In this document: one piece after another, positions 36,484 to 45,639 of the stretch
Numbering within the stretch: the stretch's first letter is position 1
How the letters are laid out: the number at the start of each line of letters is the position of its first letter
NCBI RefSeq assembly: GCF_016861605.1
Contig: NZ_BOLM01000007.1
Location: 115,546 to 179,545 of the forward strand
Source: Levilactobacillus wangkuiensis
GTDB taxonomy: Bacteria; Bacillota; Bacilli; Lactobacillales; Lactobacillaceae
Direction: 5' to 3'
Length of the DNA: 64,000 bases
Notes under the pieces: generated by a model
The model's input: the letters and a program-made list of their open reading frames with translations, nothing else
Told to the model about the DNA's origin: nothing
Databases searched by the model: none
Translations under genes and position numbers: made by a program

Positions 36484-36681
36484 CTGTCCGTTCCCGGCGG
36501 CGGGCTCAAGACGCCCTGCTGTGGGGAACGCTTCCAGCCTGAGAATCGGTCTTCCAGCTCGCCTTGAAACCTCGCTGAAGTTCGCGAGTTTCCAAGGTCG
36601 TCCCATGCTCTAGGTTGGGACAGAACCCCAATCAAGACCATCGACACAGCCGGACATCTTGGCCCGCCTCTGGTCACTCAC
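36484..36681 (+). repeat. Structured intergenic repeat, subtype A, copy A5 (no outer closing stem)
   Basis: It starts GTCCGTTCCCGGCGGCGGGC like A2 and A3. GGCGGGCTCAAGA pairs with TCTTGGCCCGCC: the change of AAAGTG to AAGACG is matched by CACTTT to CATCTT on the other side. CCTGCTGTG faces CACAGCCGG. It lies upstream of patA in the minus-strand direction. Confidence 0.8.
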
Positions 36682-36891
36682 GTTTGTGCGTAACAAACAT
36701 ACCGGCGTAGTTGCGCAATTCCTTGTGGTGGTTGTGATTGACGGATTGAAATTGTTGAATTTTATTACACTGTTTCTGAAGATCACGGACGCATCGCCAA
36801 TCGCTGGGGCGTCATCACCAAACGTAACTGACGTAGTCCCCCTCCAGAACCCCTGACATGGTCATCGGCAAATCTGCTTTAAACCAGTATC
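36682..36891. other. Non-coding spacer between repeats A5 and B2
   Basis: No credible gene. A plus-strand TTGACG (36738-36743), 17 bp, TTTATT could drive transcription into B2, but this is weak. Confidence 0.3.
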
Positions 36892-37070
36892 AGCCGCAGG
36901 GCTGGCGAAAATGGGCTCAGCCGTGGGAGTTGTCTTAGCGGTTTACCGCTTAGACAACTGCTATCTTTGAGACTCGGTCCTTGAGGCTCAAAGTAAGTCT
37001 GGAGACCGCTCTTCGGCTCCAGACGTGCGCCCACAGCGTCACGGCCCAGTTTTCACCGGCCCGGAGGCGC
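36892..37070 (+). repeat. Structured intergenic repeat, subtype B, copy B2
   Basis: It begins GCCGCAGGGCTGGCGAAAAT and ends TTTTCACCGGCCCGGAGGCG. Relative to B1, the A-T pair in the GGGATGG stem has become C-G, and arm 3 has changed from TTCGGAG/CTCCGGA to TCTGGAG/CTCCAGA. Arms 1 and 2 match B1. It ends 16 bp from the dapB stop. Confidence 0.85.
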
Positions 37071-37086
37071 TGCCAAGCACCCAAGT

Positions 37087-37860
37087 TTAAAGAATATTTT
37101 CCAGGCCGATGACCAGGTTCTGACGGTGCATGACGGCGTCGATAGCGATGCGCACACCGGTCATAAATGACGCCCGGTCCGTCGTACTCTGCTTCAGCGT
37201 CAAGGTTTCACCCGCCCCGCCGAAGATAACCTCCTCATCGGCGATAAAGCCCGGCAGCCGCACGGCGTGGATCTTAATCCCGTGGTAATCGCCACCGCGT
37301 GCACCCATGGGGTCCTGTTCCTGCGGATTGTTCGTTTCATCATGCCCCTGTTGCTCGTAGATCAGTTTGGCCGTGTTGCGGGCGGTCCCGGACGGTGCGT
37401 CCAGCTTATCGGCATGGTGGTATTCCATGATTTCAGCGTGGTCGAAGTAGGCCGCGGCTTCCTTAGCAAATTTCATCATCAAGACGGCGGAGACCCCAAA
37501 GTTGGCGGCAATGATGCCCCCTAACCCCTTCGCGTTGGCCGCCTGTTGAAGCGCCACCTGTTGGTCCTCGGTCATGCCGCTGGTCCCAATCACCGGCCGA
37601 ATGCCGTGATCAATCGCAAATTTGGCATTGGCGTAGACCCCACTCGGCAGGCTGAAGTCAATCCAAATGTCAGCTGCTGGCAACTGGGCGAGGTCGTTAG
37701 CGACCACCACCGTTGAATCTAACCGATACGTTGCGGGCGCCAGGTCAGTCACGTGAGGGTTGTACACACCCACTAGGTTTAAATCAGCTACTTGATCAAT
37801 CATGGCGAGGGTCATTTGCCCCATCGAGCCGTTAAATCCGGCAACAATTACTGAAATCAC
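37087..37860 (-). CDS. dapB: 4-hydroxy-tetrahydrodipicolinate reductase
   Basis: The product has 257 residues. The NAD(P) loop is [11 protein letters not shown] and the catalytic and substrate region [15 protein letters not shown] is complete. It reduces the DapA product to tetrahydrodipicolinate. The start overlaps the dapA stop by 4 bp. It is the last gene of the lysA-dapD-deacetylase-dapA-dapB unit. Confidence 0.97.
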   Translation of the reverse strand: MISVIVAGFNGSMGQMTLAMIDQVADLNLVGVYNPHVTDLAPATYRLDSTVVVANDLAQLPAADIWIDFSLPSGVYANAKFAIDHGIRPVIGTSGMTEDQQVALQQAANAKGLGGIIAANFGVSAVLMMKFAKEAAAYFDHAEIMEYHHADKLDAPSGTARNTAKLIYEQQGHDETNNPQEQDPMGARGGDYHGIKIHAVRLPGFIADEEVIFGGAGETLTLKQSTTDRASFMTGVRIAIDAVMHRQNLVIGLENIL

Positions 37861-38750
37861 GCTTGGGCCTCCTTGGTGCCGAGGGCCGCGTAGAGCGCCG
37901 CCTTTTCCTCAGCGTTGAGTGGCAAAATTGGCAAGCGACACGTCCCAACCTCATAGCCCTGGTCGTTTAATACGGCCTTGACCGGTGACGGTGACGGGTA
38001 CATGAACAGGGCCGCCATCTTGGGCGTCAACTGCCGGTGTAAGGCGCCAGCGGCTTGGACGTTGCCGGCTGCCAGGTCGTCTAACATCTCACGAATTTGG
38101 TCGCCGTAAACGTGAGACGCCACGGAGATCACCCCGTTACCCCCGACCGCCGTGGCAAACAGCGCCTGGGCATCCTCGCCGCTATAGACCAGGAAGTCTG
38201 CCGGTGTGTGTTCCACGATGTACTCGAAATCGGCCATCGTATTGCACTGCTTGACGCCACCAATGTTGGGGTACTGGGCCAAGTCGACGACGGTTTCCTT
38301 GGTCATCAAGACCCCGGTCCGGCCCGGAATGTTATAGATCATCACGGGAAGCGGCGAAGCATCGGCTACCGTTTGAAAATGCGCCCGCATCCCCCGCTGG
38401 TTCGGCTTATTGTAGTACGGCACCACGACCAGGGCCATGTCGATACCGGGCACCTGGCCCAGCTTCTGGACAAAGTCGACGGTCTCCTGCGTGTTGTTAC
38501 TGCCGGCGCCGGCGATAACGGGCACCCGGCCACCGACCATCTTGCCAAAGCGCGTATAGAGCTCTAATTTTTCCGTTTCGCTCAGCGTGGGCGTTTCCCC
38601 AGTGGTTCCGCCAATGACGAAGCCCTTGGTCCCGGTCGCCAGCAAGTGATTGGTCAACTTTTCCAAAGCAGCGTAGTTAATGGCGCTCCCATCGGCGGTA
38701 AACGGCGTAATGATTGCCGTGAGTAAATCTGCATTTTCAAACATTCTCAA
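37857..38750 (-). CDS. dapA: 4-hydroxy-tetrahydrodipicolinate synthase
   Basis: The product has 297 residues, TIM barrel. [11 protein letters not shown], the catalytic Tyr in [11 protein letters not shown] and the Schiff-base Lys in NIGGVKQCN are present. It condenses pyruvate with aspartate semialdehyde, the first committed lysine step. An AAGGAGAG site precedes the ATG. Confidence 0.97.
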   Translation of the reverse strand: MRMFENADLLTAIITPFTADGSAINYAALEKLTNHLLATGTKGFVIGGTTGETPTLSETEKLELYTRFGKMVGGRVPVIAGAGSNNTQETVDFVQKLGQVPGIDMALVVVPYYNKPNQRGMRAHFQTVADASPLPVMIYNIPGRTGVLMTKETVVDLAQYPNIGGVKQCNTMADFEYIVEHTPADFLVYSGEDAQALFATAVGGNGVISVASHVYGDQIREMLDDLAAGNVQAAGALHRQLTPKMAALFMYPSPSPVKAVLNDQGYEVGTCRLPILPLNAEEKAALYAALGTKEAQA

Positions 38751-38758
38751 TCTCTCCT

Positions 38759-39904
38759 TTAGTGAGCCATTCTGTCAGTTAAGAAGCCCCGCATAGCGGT
38801 CACGCCCTTGATGATGGCGCCCTCGTGGGGATTAAAATTAGCGGCGTGAAGCGCACCCGGACTGTCGACCCCCAGCCAAAACATGGTGCCAGGAATCTGG
38901 TTCAGCAGGTAGCCAAAGTCTTCGCCGGTCATAGCCGGCGGGGTCTCCTGAAAATCCACGTCGGCGGCCCGCTGCATGTACTGGATAAAGTTGGCCGTTA
39001 ATTGCGGGTCGTTTTCCACGGGGTAGTAGCCCCCCTGATTAAACGTCACATCAATCTGGGCGTTGTAGGTCTGAGCCACCCCGGCCGCAATCTCACGCAC
39101 GCGCTGCCGAATAAATAGGATCATGTCCTGGGTCAGCCCACGAATCGTGCCTTCCAGCCGGGCTTCCCCCGCAATCACGTTGCGAATCGACCCCGCGGTC
39201 ATTTTGCCAAAGGTCACCACGCCACACGCGGTCGGGTCGATGTTGCGGGCAACAATCGTTTGAATCTGGGTAATGAAGCTGGCCGCAATCACGACCGCAT
39301 CGTTGGCCCGGTGCGGAAAGGCTGCGTGACCGCTAGTACCGTGAATCGTCACGTTGACCTCGCTGGTCCCGGCAAATAACGTGCCGAGGCGACAGCCAAT
39401 CGTGCCGGTGGGCAGGTCGGAATTGTCATGCAAGCCGTAGAATTCATCGATGTGCCACGCCCCGGTGAACAGTCCCAGGTCGTACGCCTGCTTCCCCCCG
39501 CTCTCGCTCTCTTCGGCGGGTTGGAAGAAGAATATCAGGTTATCTTGTGGCTGATTCTCGGCAAAGTAGCTGAGGAGGCCCAGCGCCACGGTCATATGAA
39601 TATCGTGACCGCAGGCGTGCATCACACCCGGATGGGTCGAATGGAACGAACGACTGGCCGTCTCGTCGACGGGTAAGGCATCGATGTCGGCCCGGTAGCC
39701 AATCGTGCGTTGTGGCTGACTCCCCGCGACCTTGACCAGCAAGGCCGTCGGGAGCTCGCTGGGTTCGCGCACCGTCAACCAGGTCGCTGGCAACTGCTCG
39801 ACCACCGCTTTTAAATAGGCGTGCGTGGCAGTTTCGTGAAGTGCCAGCTCCGGAATCTGGTGAAGGTGGCGGCGAATCTGAATGAGTTCTGCTTCCGTTA
39901 GCAT
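38759..39904 (-). CDS. N-acetyldiaminopimelate deacetylase (M20 family)
   Basis: The product has 381 residues. Metal ligands: [37 protein letters not shown]; dimerisation domain about 180-290. Carboxypeptidase or aminoacylase relatives look alike, but position between dapD and dapA inside the lysine operon assigns the N-acetyl-LL-DAP deacetylase step. It follows dapD by 3 bp. Confidence 0.93.
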   Translation of the reverse strand: MLTEAELIQIRRHLHQIPELALHETATHAYLKAVVEQLPATWLTVREPSELPTALLVKVAGSQPQRTIGYRADIDALPVDETASRSFHSTHPGVMHACGHDIHMTVALGLLSYFAENQPQDNLIFFFQPAEESESGGKQAYDLGLFTGAWHIDEFYGLHDNSDLPTGTIGCRLGTLFAGTSEVNVTIHGTSGHAAFPHRANDAVVIAASFITQIQTIVARNIDPTACGVVTFGKMTAGSIRNVIAGEARLEGTIRGLTQDMILFIRQRVREIAAGVAQTYNAQIDVTFNQGGYYPVENDPQLTANFIQYMQRAADVDFQETPPAMTGEDFGYLLNQIPGTMFWLGVDSPGALHAANFNPHEGAIIKGVTAMRGFLTDRMAH

Positions 39905-39907
39905 GGT

Positions 39908-40612
39908 CTACAACTCCCTCAAGGTTTCTTCGATATGGGTCTTGTCAGTCGTCTGCTGGTCTTTTATTTTGATTACGCGCGCCGGTACACCGGCGACGAC
40001 GGCATTCGGGGCCACGTCTTTGGTGACCACGGCGCCGGCGCCAACCACGGCATTGTCACCGACTTGCACACCTTCTAACACGACCGCGTTAGCGCCGACC
40101 GTGACGTTGTTACCGATGCGGACTGGCGTCGCGGACGCGGGTTCCACCACGCCGGCCAGCACAGCATTCGCTCCGATGTGAGCGTTGGTTCCTACCGTGG
40201 CGCGGCCGCCAAGCACGGCGCCCATGTCGATCATGGTGCCGGCCCCAATTTCTGCGCCGATATTGATGACGGCCCCCATCATGATGACCGCGTGATCACC
40301 AATCGTGACCTGATCGCGGATGATGGCCCCCGGCTCAATGCGGGCGTTGGTCGTTGCCGTGTCCAGTAATGGCACGGCCGAGTTACGGGCGGTTACCTCA
40401 AGGTGGTACGTCTCTTCCGGCCGATCCGCCAAGAGTGGCGCCACGTCGCGGTAATCCCCAATTAACAGGGTAAACTCGGGCGCAGCGAATCGTTGCACGC
40501 TAGTGGGAACCTTATCGGCCGGAATATTTTCTTGCACGTAAGCTTTCACGGGCGTTACCTTTTCGGCGGTGCCAATGTACCTGATAATTTCTTCCGCAGT
40601 CATCTTTTTCAT
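39908..40612 (-). CDS. dapD: Tetrahydrodipicolinate N-acetyltransferase
   Basis: The product has 234 residues. The N-terminal 85 residues are the DapH-type alpha domain; from about residue 90 the protein is a left-handed beta helix of hexapeptide repeats ([20 protein letters not shown]). It acetylates tetrahydrodipicolinate, defining the acetyl variant of the lysine pathway. GGAGG lies 7 bp before the ATG. The 84 bp to lysA contain no clear terminator. Confidence 0.96.
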   Translation of the reverse strand: MKKMTAEEIIRYIGTAEKVTPVKAYVQENIPADKVPTSVQRFAAPEFTLLIGDYRDVAPLLADRPEETYHLEVTARNSAVPLLDTATTNARIEPGAIIRDQVTIGDHAVIMMGAVINIGAEIGAGTMIDMGAVLGGRATVGTNAHIGANAVLAGVVEPASATPVRIGNNVTVGANAVVLEGVQVGDNAVVGAGAVVTKDVAPNAVVAGVPARVIKIKDQQTTDKTHIEETLREL

Positions 40613-40696
40613 TAATTTTCCTCCTATATAATAAGCACCCGGTGCCGGCCGAGTTTACGCTGGCTAATTCAGTACGGTTCTCATCCACATTTCAGT

Positions 40697-41998
40697 TTAT
40701 AAATAACTCTCATCCAACCGTGTCAGATCCGCGTAGGTCTCACGGCGAACCACGACTTTGGCCTGGCCATTTTCAACGAAGACGACCGCGGGCCGCGGGT
40801 TGCGGTTGTAGTTGGACGCCATTGAGTAGCCGTAAGCACCGGTATCCAACATGGCAATCAAATCGCCGGGTTCCGTGCGGGGCAACTTGGCCTGATCAAC
40901 CAGAATGTCGCCGGACTCACAATACTTTCCGGCCAGATGGACGGTTTCCTGTTGCGGGGCGTTGAGCTTGTTGGCTACCACCGCCTCGTATTGCGCCTGG
41001 TACAGCGCTGGTCGAATGTTATCGCCCATCCCCCCATCAACACTCAGGTAGGAGGTCAGGTTGGGAATGTCCTTGCGCGACCCGACCGTGTACAGGTTGT
41101 AGCCAGCGGGACCCACGATGGACCGACCCGGTTCGATCCAAATCTCGGGGAGGTCCAGGTTAGCTTCCGCTGCACTGGCCTTCAGGGTGGCCGCAATGTG
41201 TTGGATGAAGACGTCCGGGCCAATGGCTTCGTCGGCGGCCGTGTAGGTAATACCAAAGCCACCGCCAAGATTCAAGATTTGGGGAACGAAGTTGAAATCA
41301 TCGCGCCACTCGGCGGCAATGCTGACCAACTTTTGGACCAGCATTTCAAAGCCGGCGACCCCAAAGATCTGTGAACCGATGTGGGCGTGAATCCCAATCA
41401 GGTGCATCTGCGGTACCGCCAGAACTTCCTGCAGGGCGCGGGTGGCTTGTCCGGAGGCGACGTCGAAGCCAAATTTACTATCGACCTGACCAGTTTGTGT
41501 GTAGCGGTGGGTATGCGCGGAAATGCCCGGTGTCAGCCGCAACATCACGTTGACGCTGGCCCCCTTGACGGCAAGGACTTCCTTGAGCAACTGAATTTCG
41601 TGGAAGTTGTCTAGGATGATGACACCAACGCCGTGATCCACGGCCATGGTCAGCTCGGCCACCGACTTGTTATTACCGTGGAAGCTGAGGCGCTCGGCAG
41701 GGAAGCCGGCTTTTAACGCGGTGTACAGCTCGCCGCCGGAAACGACATCGGCGTGGAGGCCCTCTTCCTTAATGACCTGATACATGGCCACGGTCGCGAA
41801 GGCCTTGCTGGCATAACTAATTTGATAACGAAGCCCGCTCTGGTCAAAACTCTCACGGAAGTCCTGAATCTGTTGGCGAATGTTGCCGACATCGTAAACC
41901 ACTAATGGCGTGCCGAAGTCTCGTGCGAGTTGCGTGGCATCCACCCCACCTAACAACAGATGTCCTTGTTCATTGGCTTGTAAATCACGACTAATCAT
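40697..41998 (-). CDS. lysA: Diaminopimelate decarboxylase
   Basis: The product has 433 residues, fold type III PLP enzyme. The PLP lysine is in YQISYASKAFAT, the glycine loop in LNLGGGFGI, and the late CESGD and DTGAYGYSM segments complete the active site. It makes L-lysine from meso-DAP. First gene of its operon, directly under the lysine riboswitch. Confidence 0.97.
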   Translation of the reverse strand: MISRDLQANEQGHLLLGGVDATQLARDFGTPLVVYDVGNIRQQIQDFRESFDQSGLRYQISYASKAFATVAMYQVIKEEGLHADVVSGGELYTALKAGFPAERLSFHGNNKSVAELTMAVDHGVGVIILDNFHEIQLLKEVLAVKGASVNVMLRLTPGISAHTHRYTQTGQVDSKFGFDVASGQATRALQEVLAVPQMHLIGIHAHIGSQIFGVAGFEMLVQKLVSIAAEWRDDFNFVPQILNLGGGFGITYTAADEAIGPDVFIQHIAATLKASAAEANLDLPEIWIEPGRSIVGPAGYNLYTVGSRKDIPNLTSYLSVDGGMGDNIRPALYQAQYEAVVANKLNAPQQETVHLAGKYCESGDILVDQAKLPRTEPGDLIAMLDTGAYGYSMASNYNRNPRPAVVFVENGQAKVVVRRETYADLTRLDESYL

Positions 41999-42025
41999 CT
42001 CTCAACCACCCTTTCGTTACGGGAC

Positions 42026-42262
42026 AAAAAAAGGATCTCTTTGCTTACAAACAAAGAGATCCCAGAAATTTGCATTCTGCATCGTATTCGTCGTAAGCGC
42101 CCCGTAGCAGACATTTTTGCTACGACAGTCCGCGTTTTATTCAAACCACGTCCCAGCTAATCAGCCGCTGAATCGACTGACGCTTCGGCAACCGCCCCTT
42201 TCCGCAAGTTCCTGGTCCATTCAGGGACTCCCTTGCGTACTGATGTTGGTTGCAACCTCTTA
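42026..42262 (-). promoter_or_regulatory. Lysine riboswitch (L-box) with terminator, controlling lysA operon
   Basis: On the minus strand the leader has AGAGGTTGC, AGTACGCAAGGGAGT, GGAAAGGGGCGGTTGCCGAA and GCTGGGACGTGG in the order of the lysine aptamer. It ends in a terminator: GGATCTCTTTGTTTG with CAAAGAGATCC running into TTTTTTT (42026-42063). Lysine binding would favour termination before lysA. Confidence 0.93.
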
Positions 42263-42277
42263 TTTGATGTTGCTATT

Positions 42278-42306
42278 AGATTAAAACAATTCTCATAATC
42301 CGTCAA
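42278..42306 (-). promoter_or_regulatory. Promoter of the lysine operon
   Basis: On the minus strand TTGACG (42301-42306), 17-bp spacer, TAATCT (42278-42283), about 15-20 bp before the riboswitch. Confidence 0.75.
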
Positions 42307-42444
42307 GCCTTCTGACGTAAATTCACAATGTTTTCTAACTTTACGAACTGGATTCAGAAAGTTTCGCTTGATTTAATCCGGAAAACTGCTAAAGTTGCCA
42401 TTAAAAATAAATGTGAGTTTCAAACTAACTTTGAGGTGATTTTT

Positions 42445-43812
42445 GTGAAAGTCGTTAAGTTTGGTGGTAGTTCACTGGCCACCGGCGAACAATTTGATAA
42501 GGTCGTTAACATTATTCGAGCGGACCCAGAGCGTCAGGTCATCGTGACCTCGGCCCCCGGCAAACGGACTAAAGGGGACGTCAAAGTGACGGATCTGCTG
42601 ATTCAATACGCCCAGCAGGTCCTGGCCCAACAGGACTTTTCAACCACGGTGGCGCAGATTACGACTCGCTACCAGGCCATCAGTGACCACTTTGATCTGC
42701 CGGCCACAACGCTCCAGACCATCACCCATAAGCTCGGCGCTTTAGCCACGACAACTTTTACGGACGATGACCACCTGATGGCAGCTTTCAAGGCCCACGG
42801 TGAACTGCTCAATGCCATTTTACTGGCGGCCGTGTTAAATGAACAAGGCATCCCCGCCAAATTTTTAGACCCCCGCGAGGCCGGTTTTTTGGTCGATGGG
42901 GAACCCAATAACGCGGATGTTTTAGACGAAACTTATCTTAATTTGAGTCATCTTTCACTAAGTGGGGCCCGCATCGTGTTCCCCGGCTTCTTCGGCTACA
43001 GTCCCAGTGGAGACATCTACACCTTCACCCGCGGTGGTTCCGACATCACGGGTGCCATTTTAAGCCGTGGCTTCAAGGCCGACCTCTACGAAAACTTTAC
43101 GGACGTCGACGCCATCTACACCGTCGATAATCACATCGTGCCGCACCCCGCCGTCATCTCCAAGATGTCCTACCGAGAAATGCGGGAACTGTCCTACGCC
43201 GGCTTCTCCGTCTTCCAAGACGAAGCCATTATCCCAGCCGTTCAGGGCCAGGTCCCGGTTAACGTTAAAAACACCAATAACCCCACGGCGCCGGGCACAC
43301 TGATTGTGCCGGAACAATTTCTCTTCAATCCGGCCAATCCGATTACCGGGATTGCCTGTTCCGACCGGTTCTCCGCGTTATACCTACACCGTTACCTGTT
43401 AAACAAGGAAGTCGGCTTCACCCTGAAGCTGCTCGAAATTTTCCAACGGTACGGGATTTCCTATGAACATATGCCGTCCGGAATCGATGACCTCACAATT
43501 ATTTTTGACCAGAGTAAATTGGATTCAGCGACCATCAAGGCCCTTTGCCATGACATTCGTGAAACGTTAAAACCCGATTACTTGGAGTGGATCGACGATT
43601 ACGCCATCATCATGGTCGTCGGTGAAGGTATCGCCCACACCGTCGACACCATGGGCAAGGTGATCGATTCCCTGACCCAGCACGGCATCGCCATTCAAAT
43701 GATCAACCAGGGGGCCTCACGCATCTCCATCATGATTGGCACCCAGCGTAAGGACGCGGCCGCCGCGGTCCGGCACATCTATGACACCTTTTTCGTAAAA
43801 AGTGAGGTATAA
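42445..43812 (+). CDS. lysC: Aspartate kinase (monofunctional, C-terminal ACT domains)
   Basis: The product has 455 residues from a GTG with TTGAGG 8 bp upstream, giving MKVVKFGGSSLA; the 39 in-frame codons before it are not protein-like. Kinase motifs KFGGSSLA and FTRGGSDITGAIL. Two ACT domains lie after about residue 310 and probably bind an amino acid effector. It starts the pathway by phosphorylating aspartate. It is divergent from lysA and 4 bp from dapF. The length and insertions resemble the class that ends in a duplicated ACT pair (YclM-like). Confidence 0.93.
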   Translation: MKVVKFGGSSLATGEQFDKVVNIIRADPERQVIVTSAPGKRTKGDVKVTDLLIQYAQQVLAQQDFSTTVAQITTRYQAISDHFDLPATTLQTITHKLGALATTTFTDDDHLMAAFKAHGELLNAILLAAVLNEQGIPAKFLDPREAGFLVDGEPNNADVLDETYLNLSHLSLSGARIVFPGFFGYSPSGDIYTFTRGGSDITGAILSRGFKADLYENFTDVDAIYTVDNHIVPHPAVISKMSYREMRELSYAGFSVFQDEAIIPAVQGQVPVNVKNTNNPTAPGTLIVPEQFLFNPANPITGIACSDRFSALYLHRYLLNKEVGFTLKLLEIFQRYGISYEHMPSGIDDLTIIFDQSKLDSATIKALCHDIRETLKPDYLEWIDDYAIIMVVGEGIAHTVDTMGKVIDSLTQHGIAIQMINQGASRISIMIGTQRKDAAAAVRHIYDTFFVKSEV

Positions 43813-43816
43813 ATCC

Positions 43817-44797
43817 ATGACAACTTTAATCAAGGCCCACGGGTCCGAAAATCAATTCTTCTTGCTCGACCAAACCACCCTCGTCACGCCCCTAACCGAT
43901 GCGGAGCTAACGCAACTGGCGATTCGTCTCTGTTCCCCCGTTACGGGCGTCGACAACGGCGCGGACGGGCTCCTGGTCATCAACGACGTCCCCGCCACGG
44001 ACTGTGCCGGCCAGATGCGCGTCATCAACGCCGATGGCAGCGAAGCCAAGATGTGTGGCAACGGCCTGCGAACCGTGAGCCGATATTTGGCGGAAAAGAC
44101 GGGCCAAACAGCCTTCAAGGTCGCCACTCTGGAAGCCAATTTACCAGTCCACCAAGCGCCCAGTCTAGCCGCCAACGTCCCGGCATTTAGCGTTCAAATC
44201 GCGCCGATCTCCTTGGCCGCGGCCGACCTACCGTTCCACTATCAGGACTTAAGCACCATGGTCGACGTCGACGTGCCAGAGTTCATCCCCGGCCAAACGT
44301 TCACGGCCATTGCCGTCCCGAACCCGCACCTGATTAGTTTCGTGGACCACATCGACGCCGCGCAACTCGGCCAGCTGGGGGAACGCCTGAACGCGAAGAA
44401 CCCTTATTTTCCAGAAGGCGTCAACGTGAGCTTCGCTGAGATTCGGGGCACCAACACCCTCTTCGTCCAAACGTATGAACGTGGCGTCGGCTTCACGAAC
44501 GCCTGTGGCACGGGCATGTCCGCCACCAGTTTGGCCTTCGCGCAGCTTTACCCCGACCAATTCGACGCGCAACAGGATATCACCGTCTTCAATCCCGGCG
44601 GCATGGTCAAGACGCACGTCACACTGGCCCAGTCGGCAGCGGCCAGCCAGCTGCAGCTGATTGGCAACGCCACCTTCACGGCCACCCTCACCATTGCCGA
44701 GGCTGACCTCCACCAGGCCAACTTGCAAAACGTGACGCTCGCGACTACGGGCGAAGAAGCCGCCTACCAGGAATTTGTGGCGGCGGTTACGGCTTAA
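43817..44797 (+). CDS. dapF: Diaminopimelate epimerase
   Basis: The product has 326 residues from MTTLIKAHGSENQFF; GTGAGG lies 9 bp upstream. The two catalytic cysteines are in KMCGNGLR and NACGTGMSA. It converts LL-DAP to meso-DAP for both peptidoglycan and lysine. Two-gene unit with lysC. Confidence 0.96.
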   Translation: MTTLIKAHGSENQFFLLDQTTLVTPLTDAELTQLAIRLCSPVTGVDNGADGLLVINDVPATDCAGQMRVINADGSEAKMCGNGLRTVSRYLAEKTGQTAFKVATLEANLPVHQAPSLAANVPAFSVQIAPISLAAADLPFHYQDLSTMVDVDVPEFIPGQTFTAIAVPNPHLISFVDHIDAAQLGQLGERLNAKNPYFPEGVNVSFAEIRGTNTLFVQTYERGVGFTNACGTGMSATSLAFAQLYPDQFDAQQDITVFNPGGMVKTHVTLAQSAAASQLQLIGNATFTATLTIAEADLHQANLQNVTLATTGEEAAYQEFVAAVTA

Positions 44798-44812
44798 AAT
44801 AATTTTTTAGAC

Positions 44813-44852
44813 AAAAACACCCAACCTTGCAATCTGGAGGTTGGGTGTTTTT
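44813..44852 (+). terminator. Terminator of lysC-dapF
   Basis: AAAAACACCCAACCT pairs with AGGTTGGGTGTTTTT, 15 bp after the dapF stop. Confidence 0.92.
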
Positions 44853-44857
44853 CTGTA

Positions 44858-44894
44858 AATAAAAAGACGAAACACCGTTAACCAGTGTCTCGCC
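44858..44894 (-). terminator. Minus-strand terminator at the host-prophage junction
   Basis: On the minus strand CGAGACACTG pairs with CGGTGTTTCG (G-U pairs), followed by TCTTTTTATTT. The gene it served is not visible to its right, which would fit a host transcription unit separated by prophage insertion. Confidence 0.65.
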
Positions 44895-45036
44895 TAATTT
44901 TAATCAGTTAAAAAGTGAAATCTTGCTATTTTTAAATAGCTCTACACCAGGGTTTTAAGCAAAAAAGTGGGCTTTTATTGGGTAAGCCGGGCTAGGCATT
45001 TACATAGAATGTATACCACTTCGTTATAGTGAATAT
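44895..45036. other. Probable host-prophage boundary
   Basis: No gene. The last host gene (dapF) ends at 44797 and the first prophage-like gene is at 45082, so the attachment site should be here or very near. I cannot identify the core without the other end; the segment GAATGTATACCACTTCG (45007-45023) with its near inverted partner is one candidate. Confidence 0.4.
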
Positions 45037-45075
45037 TCAAAAGCCACCCTACCCGCAATGGATAGAGTGGCTTTC
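45037..45075 (-). terminator. Terminator of the moron-like gene
   Basis: On the minus strand AAAGCCAC...CTA pairs with TAG...GTGGCTTT, then TTGAAT. Its stem resembles the amidase terminator at 45597. Confidence 0.8.
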
Positions 45076-45081
45076 AGTCTC

Positions 45082-45510
45082 TCAATAGATCATCTTCACG
45101 ACTATTCTGGCAGTTTCTATCATCAAAGGAACACTTTCCTCCATTCCATTGTAAGTCATCTTGGTACGCTCACTCTTCGCTTTGCCAGTTGGTAAATACC
45201 CCATATCTCCTGTGATGATCATTTGTAGTGCTGTTACATGCTCCATTGCAGTCCGCAAGACAATTTCTAGACCTATATCTGTGTGCTTGTCTGGGTTCCT
45301 AATAATACTGATTATCTTTCCAACATTCACACCGTCTCGGTAAGACACGAGCTTGTCGACTGCCCACAATGGTAAATCACGAATTGCTAATTTTCCTCCA
45401 TCAATTGATTTAATCATAGACAGCGGCAACACCAAATTATCAGTGTCGCCCGCGTGATACAGCTTTAAGATGTTAGCCACTGCTTCTGTAACTTGTTGTT
45501 TAGTTCTCAT
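45082..45510 (-). CDS. Unknown protein, moron-like prophage gene
   Basis: The product has 142 residues, soluble, not recognised. It begins MRTKQQVTEAVANILKLY and has a central KIISIIRNPDKHTDIGLE segment and a hydrophobic C-terminus. A weak AAAGG site precedes the ATG. It lies outside the lysis gene, between two similar terminators, with a possible promoter (TTGTAT, 17 bp, TTACTA) after the first. That is the layout of a moron expressed in the lysogen. Function could be lysogenic conversion or superinfection exclusion; nothing in the sequence proves either. Confidence 0.65.
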   Translation of the reverse strand: MRTKQQVTEAVANILKLYHAGDTDNLVLPLSMIKSIDGGKLAIRDLPLWAVDKLVSYRDGVNVGKIISIIRNPDKHTDIGLEIVLRTAMEHVTALQMIITGDMGYLPTGKAKSERTKMTYNGMEESVPLMIETARIVVKMIY

Positions 45511-45596
45511 TAACTGACTACCTTTCTTAATCGACCAACACTAACACAGATTGCCCGCTTAGGCGTAGTAAAACGCATAGTTAAGGCCATACAACG

Positions 45597-45635
45597 AAAA
45601 AAAGCCACCCAGTCCATATAGGATTGAGTGGCTTC
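45597..45635 (-). terminator. Terminator of the prophage late operon
   Basis: On the minus strand GAAGCCAC...AGTC-like stem with GGTGGCTTTTTTT, directly after the amidase stop at 45640. Confidence 0.85.
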
Positions 45636-45639
45636 GTTG

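Noticed and set aside
42328..42444. N-terminal extension of aspartate kinase by 39 residues.
   Set aside because: The aspartokinase signature MKVVKFGGSSLA begins at the GTG 42445 with a good ribosome site; the upstream codons do not look like protein.
44893..44965. Minus-strand string AGAGCTATTT...AAATAGCAAG followed by TTAAAATTAGGC and a terminator resembles a type II CRISPR tracrRNA or natural single guide.
   Set aside because: There is no CRISPR array, no cas gene and no repeat to pair with in the window. The hairpin is short and AT-rich, so similarity is probably chance. A search for a matching repeat elsewhere in the genome would settle it.
45007..45033. loxP-like string around ACTTCGTTATAG near the prophage boundary.
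   Set aside because: The 13-bp arms of loxP are not present; only a short inverted repeat remains. Kept only as a possible attachment-site neighbourhood.
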